Positions 1-7,756 of a stretch of 64,000 bases of DNA are shown here, in pieces. The position numbers and the translations under genes are program-made. Source of the DNA: Pedobacter cryoconitis (GTDB taxonomy: Bacteria; Bacteroidota; Bacteroidia; Sphingobacteriales; Sphingobacteriaceae); the NCBI GenBank assembly GCA_019352875.1, contig JAAAFW010000015.1, positions 1 through 64,000 on the forward strand, given 5' to 3'. A model generated the notes under the pieces. That model made no database searches. It was not told where the DNA came from and saw only the letters and a list, made by a program, of their open reading frames with translations. Position 1 is the stretch's first letter. Each line of letters begins with the position of its first letter.

Positions 1-44
1 GGTTTTCATAAGCACCATTAATTTAAGCAATTAATGGGAAAACT

Positions 45-82
45 AAAAAGGGTGTCCATACTTTTTGGACACCCTCTTTTTT
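45..82 (+). terminator. Rho-independent terminator of a gene before the window
   Basis: A 9-bp perfect stem (GGGTGTCCA at 50-58 with TGGACACCC at 66-74) closes a 7-nt loop and is followed by a T-rich run to 82. An A-run at 45-49 precedes it, so it could work on both strands. No gene ending here is visible in the window, so the terminated transcript lies upstream. Confidence 0.8.
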
Positions 83-137
83 GTTGCACAGAACATTACC
101 GGCTAGTCATTGTTAATGAGCAAAACAGATATTGGTT

Positions 138-2819
138 ATGGCACTGGAACAATACAAGAAAAAACGTGATTTCAAAAAGACTGCCGAGCCACAGGCCGGC
201 GCGTCAAAAGATAACAGTAAGTTACATTTTGTTATTCAGAAACATGCAGCCTCGCATCTTCATTATGACTTTCGGCTGGAGATGGAAGGTGTATTAAAAA
301 GCTGGGCTGTACCCAAAGGGCCGTCAACAGACCCGAAAACAAAACGTCTGGCTATGATGGTGGAGGACCATCCCTATAGCTACAAAGATTTTGAAGGATC
401 TATTCCCAAAGGAGAGTATGGCGGGGGGACTGTCATTGTATGGGATGAAGGGACCTATGAACCAATTGAAACTATAAAAGGTAAAAAAGCACAGGATAAA
501 CATTTGTTGGCCCAGCTGAAAGCAGGTTCCCTGAAGATCAGGCTCAACGGCGAAAAACTAAAGGGAGAATATGCGCTGGTCAAAACCCATGGAATGGGGG
601 AGAACGGATGGTTACTGATTAAACATAAAGATGAGTATGCAGCTGTTGCTGATATTACAAAAAAAGAGAACTCTGTCCTTTCCGGTAAAACTATAGCCGA
701 AATGGAAAAGAGTAGTGAAAAGGTGTGGCAACATGGTGCGGAGGAGAAAATTGAATTGAAGTCTGATCCCGAAAAATCAGAAGCAGAGATTACATCGATT
801 TTAAAAAAAGTAAAAAAGAAGAAAATACCTATCGGTATGAAGCCTATGCTTGCCACACTTGTAGATGAACCCTTTGATGATCCTGACTGGGTATATGAGG
901 TTAAATGGGATGGTTACAGAGCATTGGCATTTTTAAAGAAAGATGGTGATGCCGAACTGCTATCCAGAAATAATAAACAGTTCAATGAACGGTTTTATCC
1001 CATTTATAAGATATTGAAGAGCTGGGAGATGGACATAGTGCTTGATGGCGAGATTCTTGTGCTTAATGAAAAGGGAATTTCCAATTTTGGAAAACTGCAG
1101 AACTGGCGAAGTGAAGCAGACGGAGATCTCGTGTATTATGTATTTGATGTACTTTGGTATGAAGGAAAAGATCTCACAGACTTGCCTTTGTTTGAACGCC
1201 AGGAAATCCTCAGTAAAATCCTGCCTCAGGATGATGACCGTATTAGACAGAGTAAAGTGTTCCGTACATCCGGTAAAGAGTTTTTTAAGGCTGCCGAAAA
1301 AATGGGACTGGAAGGTATTATAGCTAAAAAGGCTTCCAGCCATTATACTTTTAATAACCGTTCGTCAGACTGGCTTAAAATGAAAGTGCATCAGAGACAG
1401 GAGGTTATAATAGCCGGTTTCACTAAAAATGAGAATACGTCCAAAGCATTTAGCTCGCTGTTGCTTGGCGTTTATGAAAATGGAAAACTTAGTTACGTGG
1501 GAAAGGTTGGTACTGGTTTTTCTGATCAGCTGCAGCGGGAGATGATGGCACAATTTAAACCACTGATTACAGATAAGAGTCCTTTTGAAGTGTTGCCCGA
1601 CGTAAACAAACCTTCGCGGTTCCGACCAAATCCTCCGCATGCGAAGGCGACCTGGTTAAAACCAGAGTTGGTGTGCGAGGTCGCTTTTAGCGAAGTTACG
1701 TCAGATGGCGTGTTCAGGCACCCGTCTTTTAAAGGAATGCGGGAAGATAAGTCTGCGCGGGAAGTAGTCCGGGAGGCAGCAGTTGAAACCGGAGCAGTAG
1801 TTAATCTGGATGAAGTAGCTGATGTTAAGGCGAATAAAGAAATATCACATGCCAGGGCGATTAAACCGCCAAAAGCTAGCGGACGCAAATCTTTGCTGAA
1901 CCCTAAGGATGAGACGCAGGTGAGAAAAGTATGTGGACACGAATTGAAATTTACGCATTTAAGTAAATTGTACTGGCCGGAAGATAAGGTGAGTAAGCGG
2001 GATATGTTTAATTACTATTATCAGGTAGCAGATTATATCTTACCTTATTTAAAAGATCGTCCTATGTCTTTAAACAGGTTTCCTGGCGGAATTCACAGTA
2101 AGGGTTTTTATCAGAAAGATGTGAAAGGGAAAGCTCCCGACTGGGCGAAGACCTTTCCTTACAGCACTGGTGAAGGAGAAAAAAAAGAATACCTGGTTGG
2201 AGCGGACGAAGCGACGTTACTCTGGATGGCATCTTTGGGCTGTATAGAAATGAATCCCTGGTTTAGCCGGGTTAGCGCACCGGATAACCCGGACTATTGC
2301 GTAATTGATCTCGATCCCGATCAGCATAGCTTCGATCAGGTTGTTGAAGCAGCGCTCCAGGTTAAAAACATACTGGATCAGATTGAGGTGCCCGGCTATT
2401 GCAAGACTTCCGGATCGACGGGAATGCATATTTATATTCCTTTGGCGGCTGCTTATACCTATGAACAGTCTCAAATGTTTGCCAAAATTGTTGTTAGTCT
2501 GGTGCACAGGCATATTCCTGAATTTACGACGCTGGAAAGAATGATTAATGCCCGGGGAGGAAAAATGTATTTGGATTTTCTTCAGAACCGGCCAGGTGCT
2601 ACGATTGCGGGGCCATATTCATTACGTCCAAAGCCAGGCGCAACGGTCTCGATGCCGCTGCACTGGGATGAGGTGAAACCAGGTTTGGCGATGAAGGACT
2701 TCAATATTTTTAATGCAGTAGACCGTTTAAAGTCTGAGGGAGATCTTTTCAGTGGAGTCCTGGGTGAAGGAATCGACCTCGCAAAAGCTATAAATAAAGC
2801 TAAATCTGTATTTGGCTAA
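138..2819 (+). CDS. ligD: Multifunctional ATP-dependent DNA ligase LigD (NHEJ)
   Basis: Bacterial non-homologous end-joining ligase of 893 aa with three domains in the order phosphoesterase, ligase, polymerase. Residues about 25-170 form the 3'-phosphoesterase domain (HLHYDFRLE). The adenylation motif KWDG carries the nucleotidyl lysine K256, and ligase motif IV is EGIIAKK at 392-398. The C-terminal third is the primase-polymerase domain, with the metal-binding DLD at 724-726 after CVI and the SGSTGMHIY motif downstream. In this family the enzyme heals, fills and seals double-strand breaks brought together by Ku. I start it at the ATG at 138 because MALEQYKKKRDF matches the usual LigD N-terminus; a TTG at 132 is also in frame. 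Ku is not in this window. An AlkB-like repair gene follows 53 nt downstream but has its own promoter. Confidence 0.95.
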   Translation: MALEQYKKKRDFKKTAEPQAGASKDNSKLHFVIQKHAASHLHYDFRLEMEGVLKSWAVPKGPSTDPKTKRLAMMVEDHPYSYKDFEGSIPKGEYGGGTVIVWDEGTYEPIETIKGKKAQDKHLLAQLKAGSLKIRLNGEKLKGEYALVKTHGMGENGWLLIKHKDEYAAVADITKKENSVLSGKTIAEMEKSSEKVWQHGAEEKIELKSDPEKSEAEITSILKKVKKKKIPIGMKPMLATLVDEPFDDPDWVYEVKWDGYRALAFLKKDGDAELLSRNNKQFNERFYPIYKILKSWEMDIVLDGEILVLNEKGISNFGKLQNWRSEADGDLVYYVFDVLWYEGKDLTDLPLFERQEILSKILPQDDDRIRQSKVFRTSGKEFFKAAEKMGLEGIIAKKASSHYTFNNRSSDWLKMKVHQRQEVIIAGFTKNENTSKAFSSLLLGVYENGKLSYVGKVGTGFSDQLQREMMAQFKPLITDKSPFEVLPDVNKPSRFRPNPPHAKATWLKPELVCEVAFSEVTSDGVFRHPSFKGMREDKSAREVVREAAVETGAVVNLDEVADVKANKEISHARAIKPPKASGRKSLLNPKDETQVRKVCGHELKFTHLSKLYWPEDKVSKRDMFNYYYQVADYILPYLKDRPMSLNRFPGGIHSKGFYQKDVKGKAPDWAKTFPYSTGEGEKKEYLVGADEATLLWMASLGCIEMNPWFSRVSAPDNPDYCVIDLDPDQHSFDQVVEAALQVKNILDQIEVPGYCKTSGSTGMHIYIPLAAAYTYEQSQMFAKIVVSLVHRHIPEFTTLERMINARGGKMYLDFLQNRPGATIAGPYSLRPKPGATVSMPLHWDEVKPGLAMKDFNIFNAVDRLKSEGDLFSGVLGEGIDLAKAINKAKSVFG

Positions 2820-2836
2820 ATAAGTTAGTAATTAGT

Positions 2837-2867
2837 TTTGATGGCTAATATTTTTAGTTTAAATTTG
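2837..2867 (+). promoter_or_regulatory. Bacteroidota-type promoter for the AlkB-like gene
   Basis: TTTG at 2837-2840 is followed after 19 nt by TAAATTTG at 2860-2867. This fits the Bacteroidota -33/-7 consensus (TTTG, 19-21 nt, TAnnTTTG) without mismatch. The expected transcription start falls at or within a few bases of the ATG at 2873/2876, so the mRNA would be leaderless or nearly so. Confidence 0.7.
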
Positions 2868-2872
2868 TCCTG

Positions 2873-3493
2873 ATGATGGAACAGCTTAGTTTTTTCTCTG
2901 AATCGGGGCAGACACCCGGTCTGCCTTCCGATTTATTACAGTATATACCGGACTTTTTCAGCGAGTCAGAAAGTGAACATTATTTATCTCAGCTGATCAC
3001 AGTAACGCCCTGGAAGCAAAAAGTGGTTAGTATGTATGACAAGCAAGTTGTTACGCCGCGATTGAGTGCATGGTATGCCGACCCGGAAATTTACGATTAT
3101 ACTTCTTTACGCAAATCTTCCCCAAATTTCTGGACTCCTGAGCTGATGGATATCAGGAATAAAGTCGAAGCTTTCACCGGAATTAAATTCAATAGCGTGC
3201 TATTGAATTATTATAGGGATGCTAACGATTCTGTGGCCTGGCATAGTGATAATGAAGAAGCATTAGGTACCCATCCGGTAATTGCCTCCCTAAGTCTGGG
3301 ACAAGTGCGGGGCTTCGACATCAGAAATAAGCAAAATCACAAACAAAAATATACTGTAAAATTGGAGAATGGATCTCTGTTGCTGATGAAAGGGAATTTG
3401 CAGCAGCATTGGGACCACAGAATTGCCAAATCCACGAAACGGATGAAAGAAAGGATCAACCTTACGTTCAGAATTGTGCAGGAGAAAAAATAA
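2873..3493 (+). CDS. AlkB-like 2-oxoglutarate/Fe(II)-dependent dioxygenase
   Basis: A 206-aa protein of the AlkB family, which oxidatively removes alkyl groups from DNA or RNA bases. The HxD iron ligands are H124 and D126 in AWHSDNE. The distal iron histidine lies in QQHWDHRI, and the 2-oxoglutarate-binding arginines are in RINLTFR near the C-terminus. LLNYYRD and VIASLSLG are typical of the bacterial and ALKBH2/3-like branch. Length is normal for the family. Two ATG codons (2873 and 2876) are possible starts. It follows ligD, so the two make a repair pair in the same direction, but the consensus promoter at 2837-2867 allows separate expression. Substrate preference cannot be read from the sequence. 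Confidence 0.9.
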   Translation: MMEQLSFFSESGQTPGLPSDLLQYIPDFFSESESEHYLSQLITVTPWKQKVVSMYDKQVVTPRLSAWYADPEIYDYTSLRKSSPNFWTPELMDIRNKVEAFTGIKFNSVLLNYYRDANDSVAWHSDNEEALGTHPVIASLSLGQVRGFDIRNKQNHKQKYTVKLENGSLLLMKGNLQQHWDHRIAKSTKRMKERINLTFRIVQEKK

Positions 3494-3570
3494 TAATATC
3501 AGTATTTTTTTACTGGCATACAATAATCTCGATATATGAGCGTCTATATGTATGAGAGCGTTAATTAGAT

Positions 3571-3613
3571 AAGCGGTGAAAGGTTGTAATGACCATTCAC
3601 CGCTTTCTTATTT
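3571..3613 (+). terminator. Rho-independent terminator after the AlkB-like gene
   Basis: Stem AAGCGGTGAA (3571-3580) pairs with TTCACCGCTT (3596-3605), with further GG/CC pairing inside the loop, and a T-rich tail (TTCTTATTTC) follows. It lies 78 nt after the stop codon of the AlkB-like gene. Confidence 0.75.
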
Positions 3614-3702
3614 CAGATGTTTCCATTGTGAGAAATGTCAACAGAAAATAGTGAGCTTTGTCCTTTAACACGATTTTCAGCAGCCTTAATTTTGATTCAG
3701 AT

Positions 3703-4776
3703 ATGAAAAAACTATTTGAATCCTTAAAAGTTGGTGATCTCGAGCTCGAAAACCGGATTATCATGGCGCCTTTGACCCGGTGCAGGTGTGATGCCGGGGC
3801 TATTCCCAGCGAAATTATGATAGCCTATTACCAGCAGCGCGCAACCGCGGGAATGATTATCGCAGAAGCAACTGCTGTTTCTCCAATGGGTATCGGTTAT
3901 CCGGATACTCCTGGGATATGGTCGGACAGTCAAATCAGATCCTGGAAAAAAATAACAGATGCGGTACATGAAAAGGGAGGCAAAATTGTTCTTCAGCTTT
4001 GGCATGTTGGCAGAATGTCCGACCCATGTTATCTTGAAGGAGAACTCCCGGTTGCGCCGAGTGCTATTGCTCCCGGTGGACATATCAGTTTGCTCCGGCC
4101 CAAAAAAACATTTGTTACGCCTCGTGCTTTAGCATTAGCAGATATACCTGGAATTGTAAAATCTTTTGCTAAGGGAGCTGCGAATGCTATGGAAGCAGGG
4201 TTCGATGGAGTAGAGATTCACGGCGCTAATGGATATTTGTTAAATCAATTTTTTAATGCTGGCAGCAATCAGCGTGAAGACAGTTATGGCGGTTCGGTGG
4301 AAAACAGGTCAAAATTAATGCTTGAAGTGCTGGATTCAGTAATCGATGTATGCGGGGCTGGTCGTGTGGGTTTACACATCTCTCCGCAGGATGATGAACA
4401 TTCAATGTTACAAAGTGACTTTTCTACGAGTCTTGGTGATTACACCTATTTAATCAAAGAAGTAAATAAGCGTAATATAGCATTCTTATTTGTACGTGAG
4501 TCGGCCAACTCTGCCAATTGTGTCGGACCTCATTTAAGGACTATTTTCAATGGTATCTATATTGCTAATGAAGAGTTTACACCACAAGCAGCAGAAGCAG
4601 CCGTTGAAAATGGGAAAGCAGATGCCGTCTCATTTGGAAGGCTGTTTATCGCCAATCCTGATTTACCGGCCCGTCTGTATCGTAACGAAAAACTTAATGA
4701 ATTAAATCCAGACAGATATTATCATGCAACTATAGAAAAGGGATATACAGATTACCCGGAACTCGACAGGATTTAA
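3703..4776 (+). CDS. Old Yellow Enzyme family alkene reductase
   Basis: A 357-aa flavin-dependent TIM-barrel ene-reductase of the OYE/NemA group, expected to reduce activated C=C bonds with NAD(P)H. N-terminal MAPLTRCR is the usual FMN-binding strand with the classical-type Thr. HGANGYLLNQFF provides the substrate-binding His/Asn pair (H173, N176). SNQREDSYGGSVENR is the family signature, with the catalytic-type Tyr at 195. The ATG at 3703 gives the standard OYE N-terminus (MKKLFESLKVGDLELENR); a TTG at 3658 would add 15 non-conserved residues. One oddity is LHISP at about 224-228, where family members usually have an Arg contacting the FMN phosphate (RLSP). The gene stands alone, with a terminator before it and a palindromic structure after it. 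Confidence 0.92.
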   Translation: MKKLFESLKVGDLELENRIIMAPLTRCRCDAGAIPSEIMIAYYQQRATAGMIIAEATAVSPMGIGYPDTPGIWSDSQIRSWKKITDAVHEKGGKIVLQLWHVGRMSDPCYLEGELPVAPSAIAPGGHISLLRPKKTFVTPRALALADIPGIVKSFAKGAANAMEAGFDGVEIHGANGYLLNQFFNAGSNQREDSYGGSVENRSKLMLEVLDSVIDVCGAGRVGLHISPQDDEHSMLQSDFSTSLGDYTYLIKEVNKRNIAFLFVRESANSANCVGPHLRTIFNGIYIANEEFTPQAAEAAVENGKADAVSFGRLFIANPDLPARLYRNEKLNELNPDRYYHATIEKGYTDYPELDRI

Positions 4777-4829
4777 TGCTTTCTTATTCTCTTTATGTGA
4801 TAATATATATACAGATATTCTATGTGTAC

Positions 4830-4911
4830 GGTTAGAAAGTGCTTCGGTAGCTAACCATACTTCCTTCACTGTTTATTCAAATCCGATTGAACAAACAATG
4901 AAGGAAGTATG
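4830..4911. repeat. Compound imperfect palindrome between convergent genes
   Basis: Two nested inverted repeats sit back to back. GGTTAG (4830-4835) pairs with CTAACC (4851-4856). Then a long hairpin begins with a 13-bp perfect arm (CATACTTCCTTCA at 4856-4868 with its complement at 4899-4911). It continues through single mismatches to 5 bp and another 5 bp (TTCAA/TTGAA) around a 6-nt loop at 4881-4886. No U-run follows on either strand, so it is not a textbook terminator. It lies between the ends of the convergent OYE and DUF4142 genes. Confidence 0.6.
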
Positions 4912-5014
4912 AAGAAACATTGAACTAAATTTGAATAAAACAAAAGCATCACACTATCAATACCCGGTTAATCAATAGTTAAATTATAAGGGAGCTTAAC
5001 AAGAGTATGTTATA

Positions 5015-5617
5015 TTATTTTTTGTTCTGATCGAATTTTGAGGCTAATTCTCGCGCTTGTTTGTAGTGCTTTTGCAAAACAGGAAGAGTTCTAATTGCGT
5101 AATGGCTGACGGCAGTATCAGGAGACTTCGATGCGCCCTCAAACAGCGCAATATCTGTCAGATGGTTTTCAACCATCATGTTGGTATAATAACTGTCAAA
5201 ATCCTTACCTGTCATTTGATTCAGATCATTCAGATGTTCCTGTTTTTCAGCAGTAACTGTCGCTGGCAAGGTTAAACCTTTAGCTTTTGCCAGTTCCGCA
5301 AGACCGGCGCTGGCACCTTTATGATCTTTTTCAATTGTAGCAGCATAATCTTTTACCGCCTGGAGTTGGGCTTTTTGCTGTCCGATTTTACCCATTTCAG
5401 TTTCAAGCAGGCCGGAAACTGCAGCTTCGCTGATAAACTGAGCTGAAGGGTCTTCTGAGCCAGCCTTATTTGCTGGCGTGCCGGCGGTATCCGCTCCCGA
5501 CGGACGTGCATTACTATTTACGGTTGTGTCCCGACGATCTTTTGATTGTTCAGAATGGCAGGAGGTCAAAGACGCCCCTGCAACTAATAATAAGGTGGCA
5601 ATAGCTGTGGTTTTCAT
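5015..5617 (-). CDS. DUF4142 lipoprotein (first of two)
   Basis: A 200-aa lipoprotein with a type II signal peptide ending in LTSC (C20 lipidated). A Ser/Asp/Gly-rich linker follows, then a DUF4142 four-helix, ferritin-like domain from about 60 to 195. Conserved pieces include AAVSGLLETEMGKIGQQKA, a DHKGASAGLAELAKAKG segment and SHYAIRTLPVLQKHYKQA. Family function is unknown; members are envelope proteins often linked to stress. A paralogue is encoded at 19496-20083 with the same arrangement (AAVGGMAEVELGKLALTK). The gene is monocistronic, and the small YccF gene upstream on the same strand is separated by 81 nt. Confidence 0.88.
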   Translation of the reverse strand: MKTTAIATLLLVAGASLTSCHSEQSKDRRDTTVNSNARPSGADTAGTPANKAGSEDPSAQFISEAAVSGLLETEMGKIGQQKAQLQAVKDYAATIEKDHKGASAGLAELAKAKGLTLPATVTAEKQEHLNDLNQMTGKDFDSYYTNMMVENHLTDIALFEGASKSPDTAVSHYAIRTLPVLQKHYKQARELASKFDQNKK

Positions 5618-5698
5618 AAGCCTGGTTGCTTTTTAAACCCATAACAGTTTACTTGACCTGGTGTTTTAACATTGATAGAATTGCAGTGTTATATTTGC

Positions 5699-6067
5699 TT
5701 AACTGATGCTCTTACCAAAAGGGGAGAATGCCAGGTTCATTAGCTTGAAGTGCTGTCTGCCGAACGGTATGCCTACAATGGTTAAGCATAAAAGTAGTCC
5801 AAAAAACAAATGAGTAAGTGCAATCCAGATACCCCCAAAAATTAGCCAGACAATATTCATGACAGTAGAAAGGCAGCCGGTATTGGATGCAGTATCTGTA
5901 ATGCGTACGCCAAATGGAGCCAGCCCTACAAATGCGAATTTAAAACATTGAAGCCCGAATGGGATTCCGACGATGGTCAGACAGAGGATCAGTCCGCCAA
6001 ATATATATTCGAAAAATATAAATATTCCGCCAAAGATCATCCAGATAATATTACCAATTAAATTCAT
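5699..6067 (-). CDS. YccF domain inner-membrane protein
   Basis: A 122-aa membrane protein built of two YccF repeats. Each repeat begins with a hydrophobic stretch (GNIIWMIFGGIFIFFEY, MNIVWLIFGGIWIALTH) and contains the hallmark LCLTIVGIPFG twice (about residues 27-37 and 89-99). It ends in AFSPFGKSIS. This matches the family in length and repeat order. YccF proteins are inner-membrane proteins of unknown role. The gene is divergent from lspA, with about 100 nt between them. Confidence 0.9.
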   Translation of the reverse strand: MNLIGNIIWMIFGGIFIFFEYIFGGLILCLTIVGIPFGLQCFKFAFVGLAPFGVRITDTASNTGCLSTVMNIVWLIFGGIWIALTHLFFGLLLCLTIVGIPFGRQHFKLMNLAFSPFGKSIS

Positions 6068-6170
6068 TTTCCAATTTATTTTTAAGACGCTCCAATAGGT
6101 CCGGATGTTACAATTTTCTATTTAGCTGGTGAAATTTTAATAAATTCAGCCAGAATTAAGTACCACATAG

Positions 6171-6698
6171 ATGCCGGAGAAGAATAACAGCTACAATAAC
6201 TATTTAATAATTGTACTCATTATGGGGAACTTGATTTTAGATCAGCTTTCCAAATATCTGGTTAGAATATACCTGGTTCCACATGATATTGTAGAAGTTT
6301 TCGGTAGAAACCTGGTTTTTATGCGCGTAGAAAATACAGGTGCTTTTCTAAGTGCTGGTGAAGGATTGAATGATACTTTTAAGTTTATAACACTCACCGT
6401 ACTGCCATTTGCGGCCTTATGTGCAGTTATTGTTTTTATGCTGAAGTACAGGTCGCTACCTTTGTTGCTGGTAATTGGGCTGAGCTTTGTTGCGGGGGGC
6501 GGATTAGGTAATTTATTTGACCGGTTTCAGTTCGGGTCTGTAACCGATTTTATTCATCTGGATTTCTTGTTTATCAAAACCGGGATATTTAATCTGGCCG
6601 ACGTTTCAATCCTCGTAGGAGTGATTTGCCTTGCGCTGAATATTTATTATAAAAAGATAAGTACAATAGACAGGACAGGGAAACGCCTTGCTAAATAA
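6171..6698 (+). CDS. lspA: Signal peptidase II family protein
   Basis: A 175-aa membrane aspartyl protease that removes signal peptides from prolipoproteins. All conserved blocks are present: LILDQLSK (D24, K28), VENTGAFLS (52-61), GGLGNLFDR (110-118), GSVTDFIHL and FNLADVSI. The expected catalytic dyad is D126 (in VTDF) and D144 (in NLAD). Four hydrophobic segments match the family topology. The many lipoproteins encoded nearby are the sort of substrate it would process, although Bacteroidota often have more than one LspA-like protein, so this may be a paralogue. The start is the only ATG in a suitable position. Confidence 0.9.
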   Translation: MPEKNNSYNNYLIIVLIMGNLILDQLSKYLVRIYLVPHDIVEVFGRNLVFMRVENTGAFLSAGEGLNDTFKFITLTVLPFAALCAVIVFMLKYRSLPLLLVIGLSFVAGGGLGNLFDRFQFGSVTDFIHLDFLFIKTGIFNLADVSILVGVICLALNIYYKKISTIDRTGKRLAK

Positions 6699-6720
6699 CC
6701 AAACGGCTCCCTGTCCGGTT
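6673..6720. terminator. Possible terminator overlapping the lspA stop
   Basis: GGACAGGGA (6673-6681) is complementary to TCCCTGTCC (6708-6716), giving a 9-bp stem across the lspA stop codon with a long loop of 26 nt. A short T-rich stretch follows. It lies between the convergent lspA and beta-propeller genes and may serve both; the large loop makes the call uncertain. Confidence 0.4.
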
Positions 6721-6721
6721 T

Positions 6722-7552
6722 CTAATTCTTGCTCAACTGGTAGGCAACAACACTATTCTTAAAGAAAGTGGGTACATATACAATTTGCTTTACGGGGTCA
6801 TAACCGATATCCGCCGCGTTAATCTTCTCTTTTTGTGTATCCAGTAGTAATTCGTTTCTGCCGTCAGCATATACATAATAGATTAATCCGCCCCAGGCTG
6901 AGAAGAGAAAATCTCCGTTACCGATTGGTTCTATGCCATCTCCACCATGTGGTAGTCCTGCTACTTTAGTAAGTTTTTTTGAGGCATCAGCCTTTAACAA
7001 ATTTTTGCCGCCTCCAGCAATAAACAGATCTGAGCCTACGGCTTTAAGGCCATTTATACCATCTATTTCTTCAAGATAAACCGTAGTCTGCTTATTTTTA
7101 TGTTGATGTACACGTTTTGTCTTTGAATCTGAAACATAGATCACGCCTTGGTCATCTGCAGTTACATCATTAAGGAATGCAGATCCGGGAATTTCTATAC
7201 GCTGCTCTATTTTGGAGGAGGGAATGTCGATGATAACCAGATCTGTAATGTCCGCGACATATAATTTATCTCCGTGCCTGGCCATTCCTTTAGGAGAATT
7301 CATTCCGGTAATCCAGTCCATATTTTTAACCTTCCCATTCAGGTCAAAGATTGCGACACCACCAATACTGTCTTTTACGTCGGAAGTCTGTCCCATTACA
7401 GCGACAAACAGATGTTGTTCCTTCGCATCAAATAAGACAGATTCAGGTAAATCAATGGGTGTGGTCGTCTCCCAGATTTTAACGAGTTTAGGTTGTGCCT
7501 TGGATTGCAGGCCTAATAAAGCAATGAGGATAATTCCGACGAGTTGTTTCAT
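6722..7552 (-). CDS. Secreted SMP-30/NHL-type beta-propeller protein
   Basis: A 276-aa protein with a cleavable signal peptide (MKQLVGIILIALLGLQSKAQ) followed by repeated blade-like strands. Examples are LPESVLFDAKEQHLFVAV, PKGMARHGDKLYVADI and LNDVTADDQGVIYVSDS. The pattern is that of the SMP-30/gluconolactonase/NHL propeller superfamily. Residues resembling the metal site of true lactonases (an early Glu in PESV, later Asn/Asp in NDV and SDS) are present, but I cannot show catalytic activity. It is probably periplasmic. It reads convergent to lspA, and no partner genes suggest a substrate. Confidence 0.75.
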   Translation of the reverse strand: MKQLVGIILIALLGLQSKAQPKLVKIWETTTPIDLPESVLFDAKEQHLFVAVMGQTSDVKDSIGGVAIFDLNGKVKNMDWITGMNSPKGMARHGDKLYVADITDLVIIDIPSSKIEQRIEIPGSAFLNDVTADDQGVIYVSDSKTKRVHQHKNKQTTVYLEEIDGINGLKAVGSDLFIAGGGKNLLKADASKKLTKVAGLPHGGDGIEPIGNGDFLFSAWGGLIYYVYADGRNELLLDTQKEKINAADIGYDPVKQIVYVPTFFKNSVVAYQLSKN

Positions 7553-7756
7553 AATCTATTCTTTGATCTTTTGGGTAATTGGTTGATTTACTTAAATATA
7601 GTAAATTTATGAGACAAGACCTGCCTTCTTGTTAACAGATGGTTAAAAAGGGGAGTAGGCAGCTTAAATGTGGGAGTGATATTTGTAAAAAACAGGGTAC
7701 AAGTGAAGAATGATTTTTAAAATACTTAATTTTCTGCCTGTACCTAAACCTAAATT

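Noticed and set aside
34..297. Open frame of 87 codons at the left end
   Set aside because: It runs across the terminator at 45-82 and overlaps the start of ligD in another frame; no family resemblance.
455..1888. Minus-strand open frames of 91-133 codons inside ligD
   Set aside because: They lie antisense to conserved LigD domains and translate to low-complexity Phe/Ser-rich sequence.
6673..6716. Attenuator inside lspA
   Set aside because: The stem spans the lspA stop and sits between convergent genes, so a weak 3' end signal is more likely.
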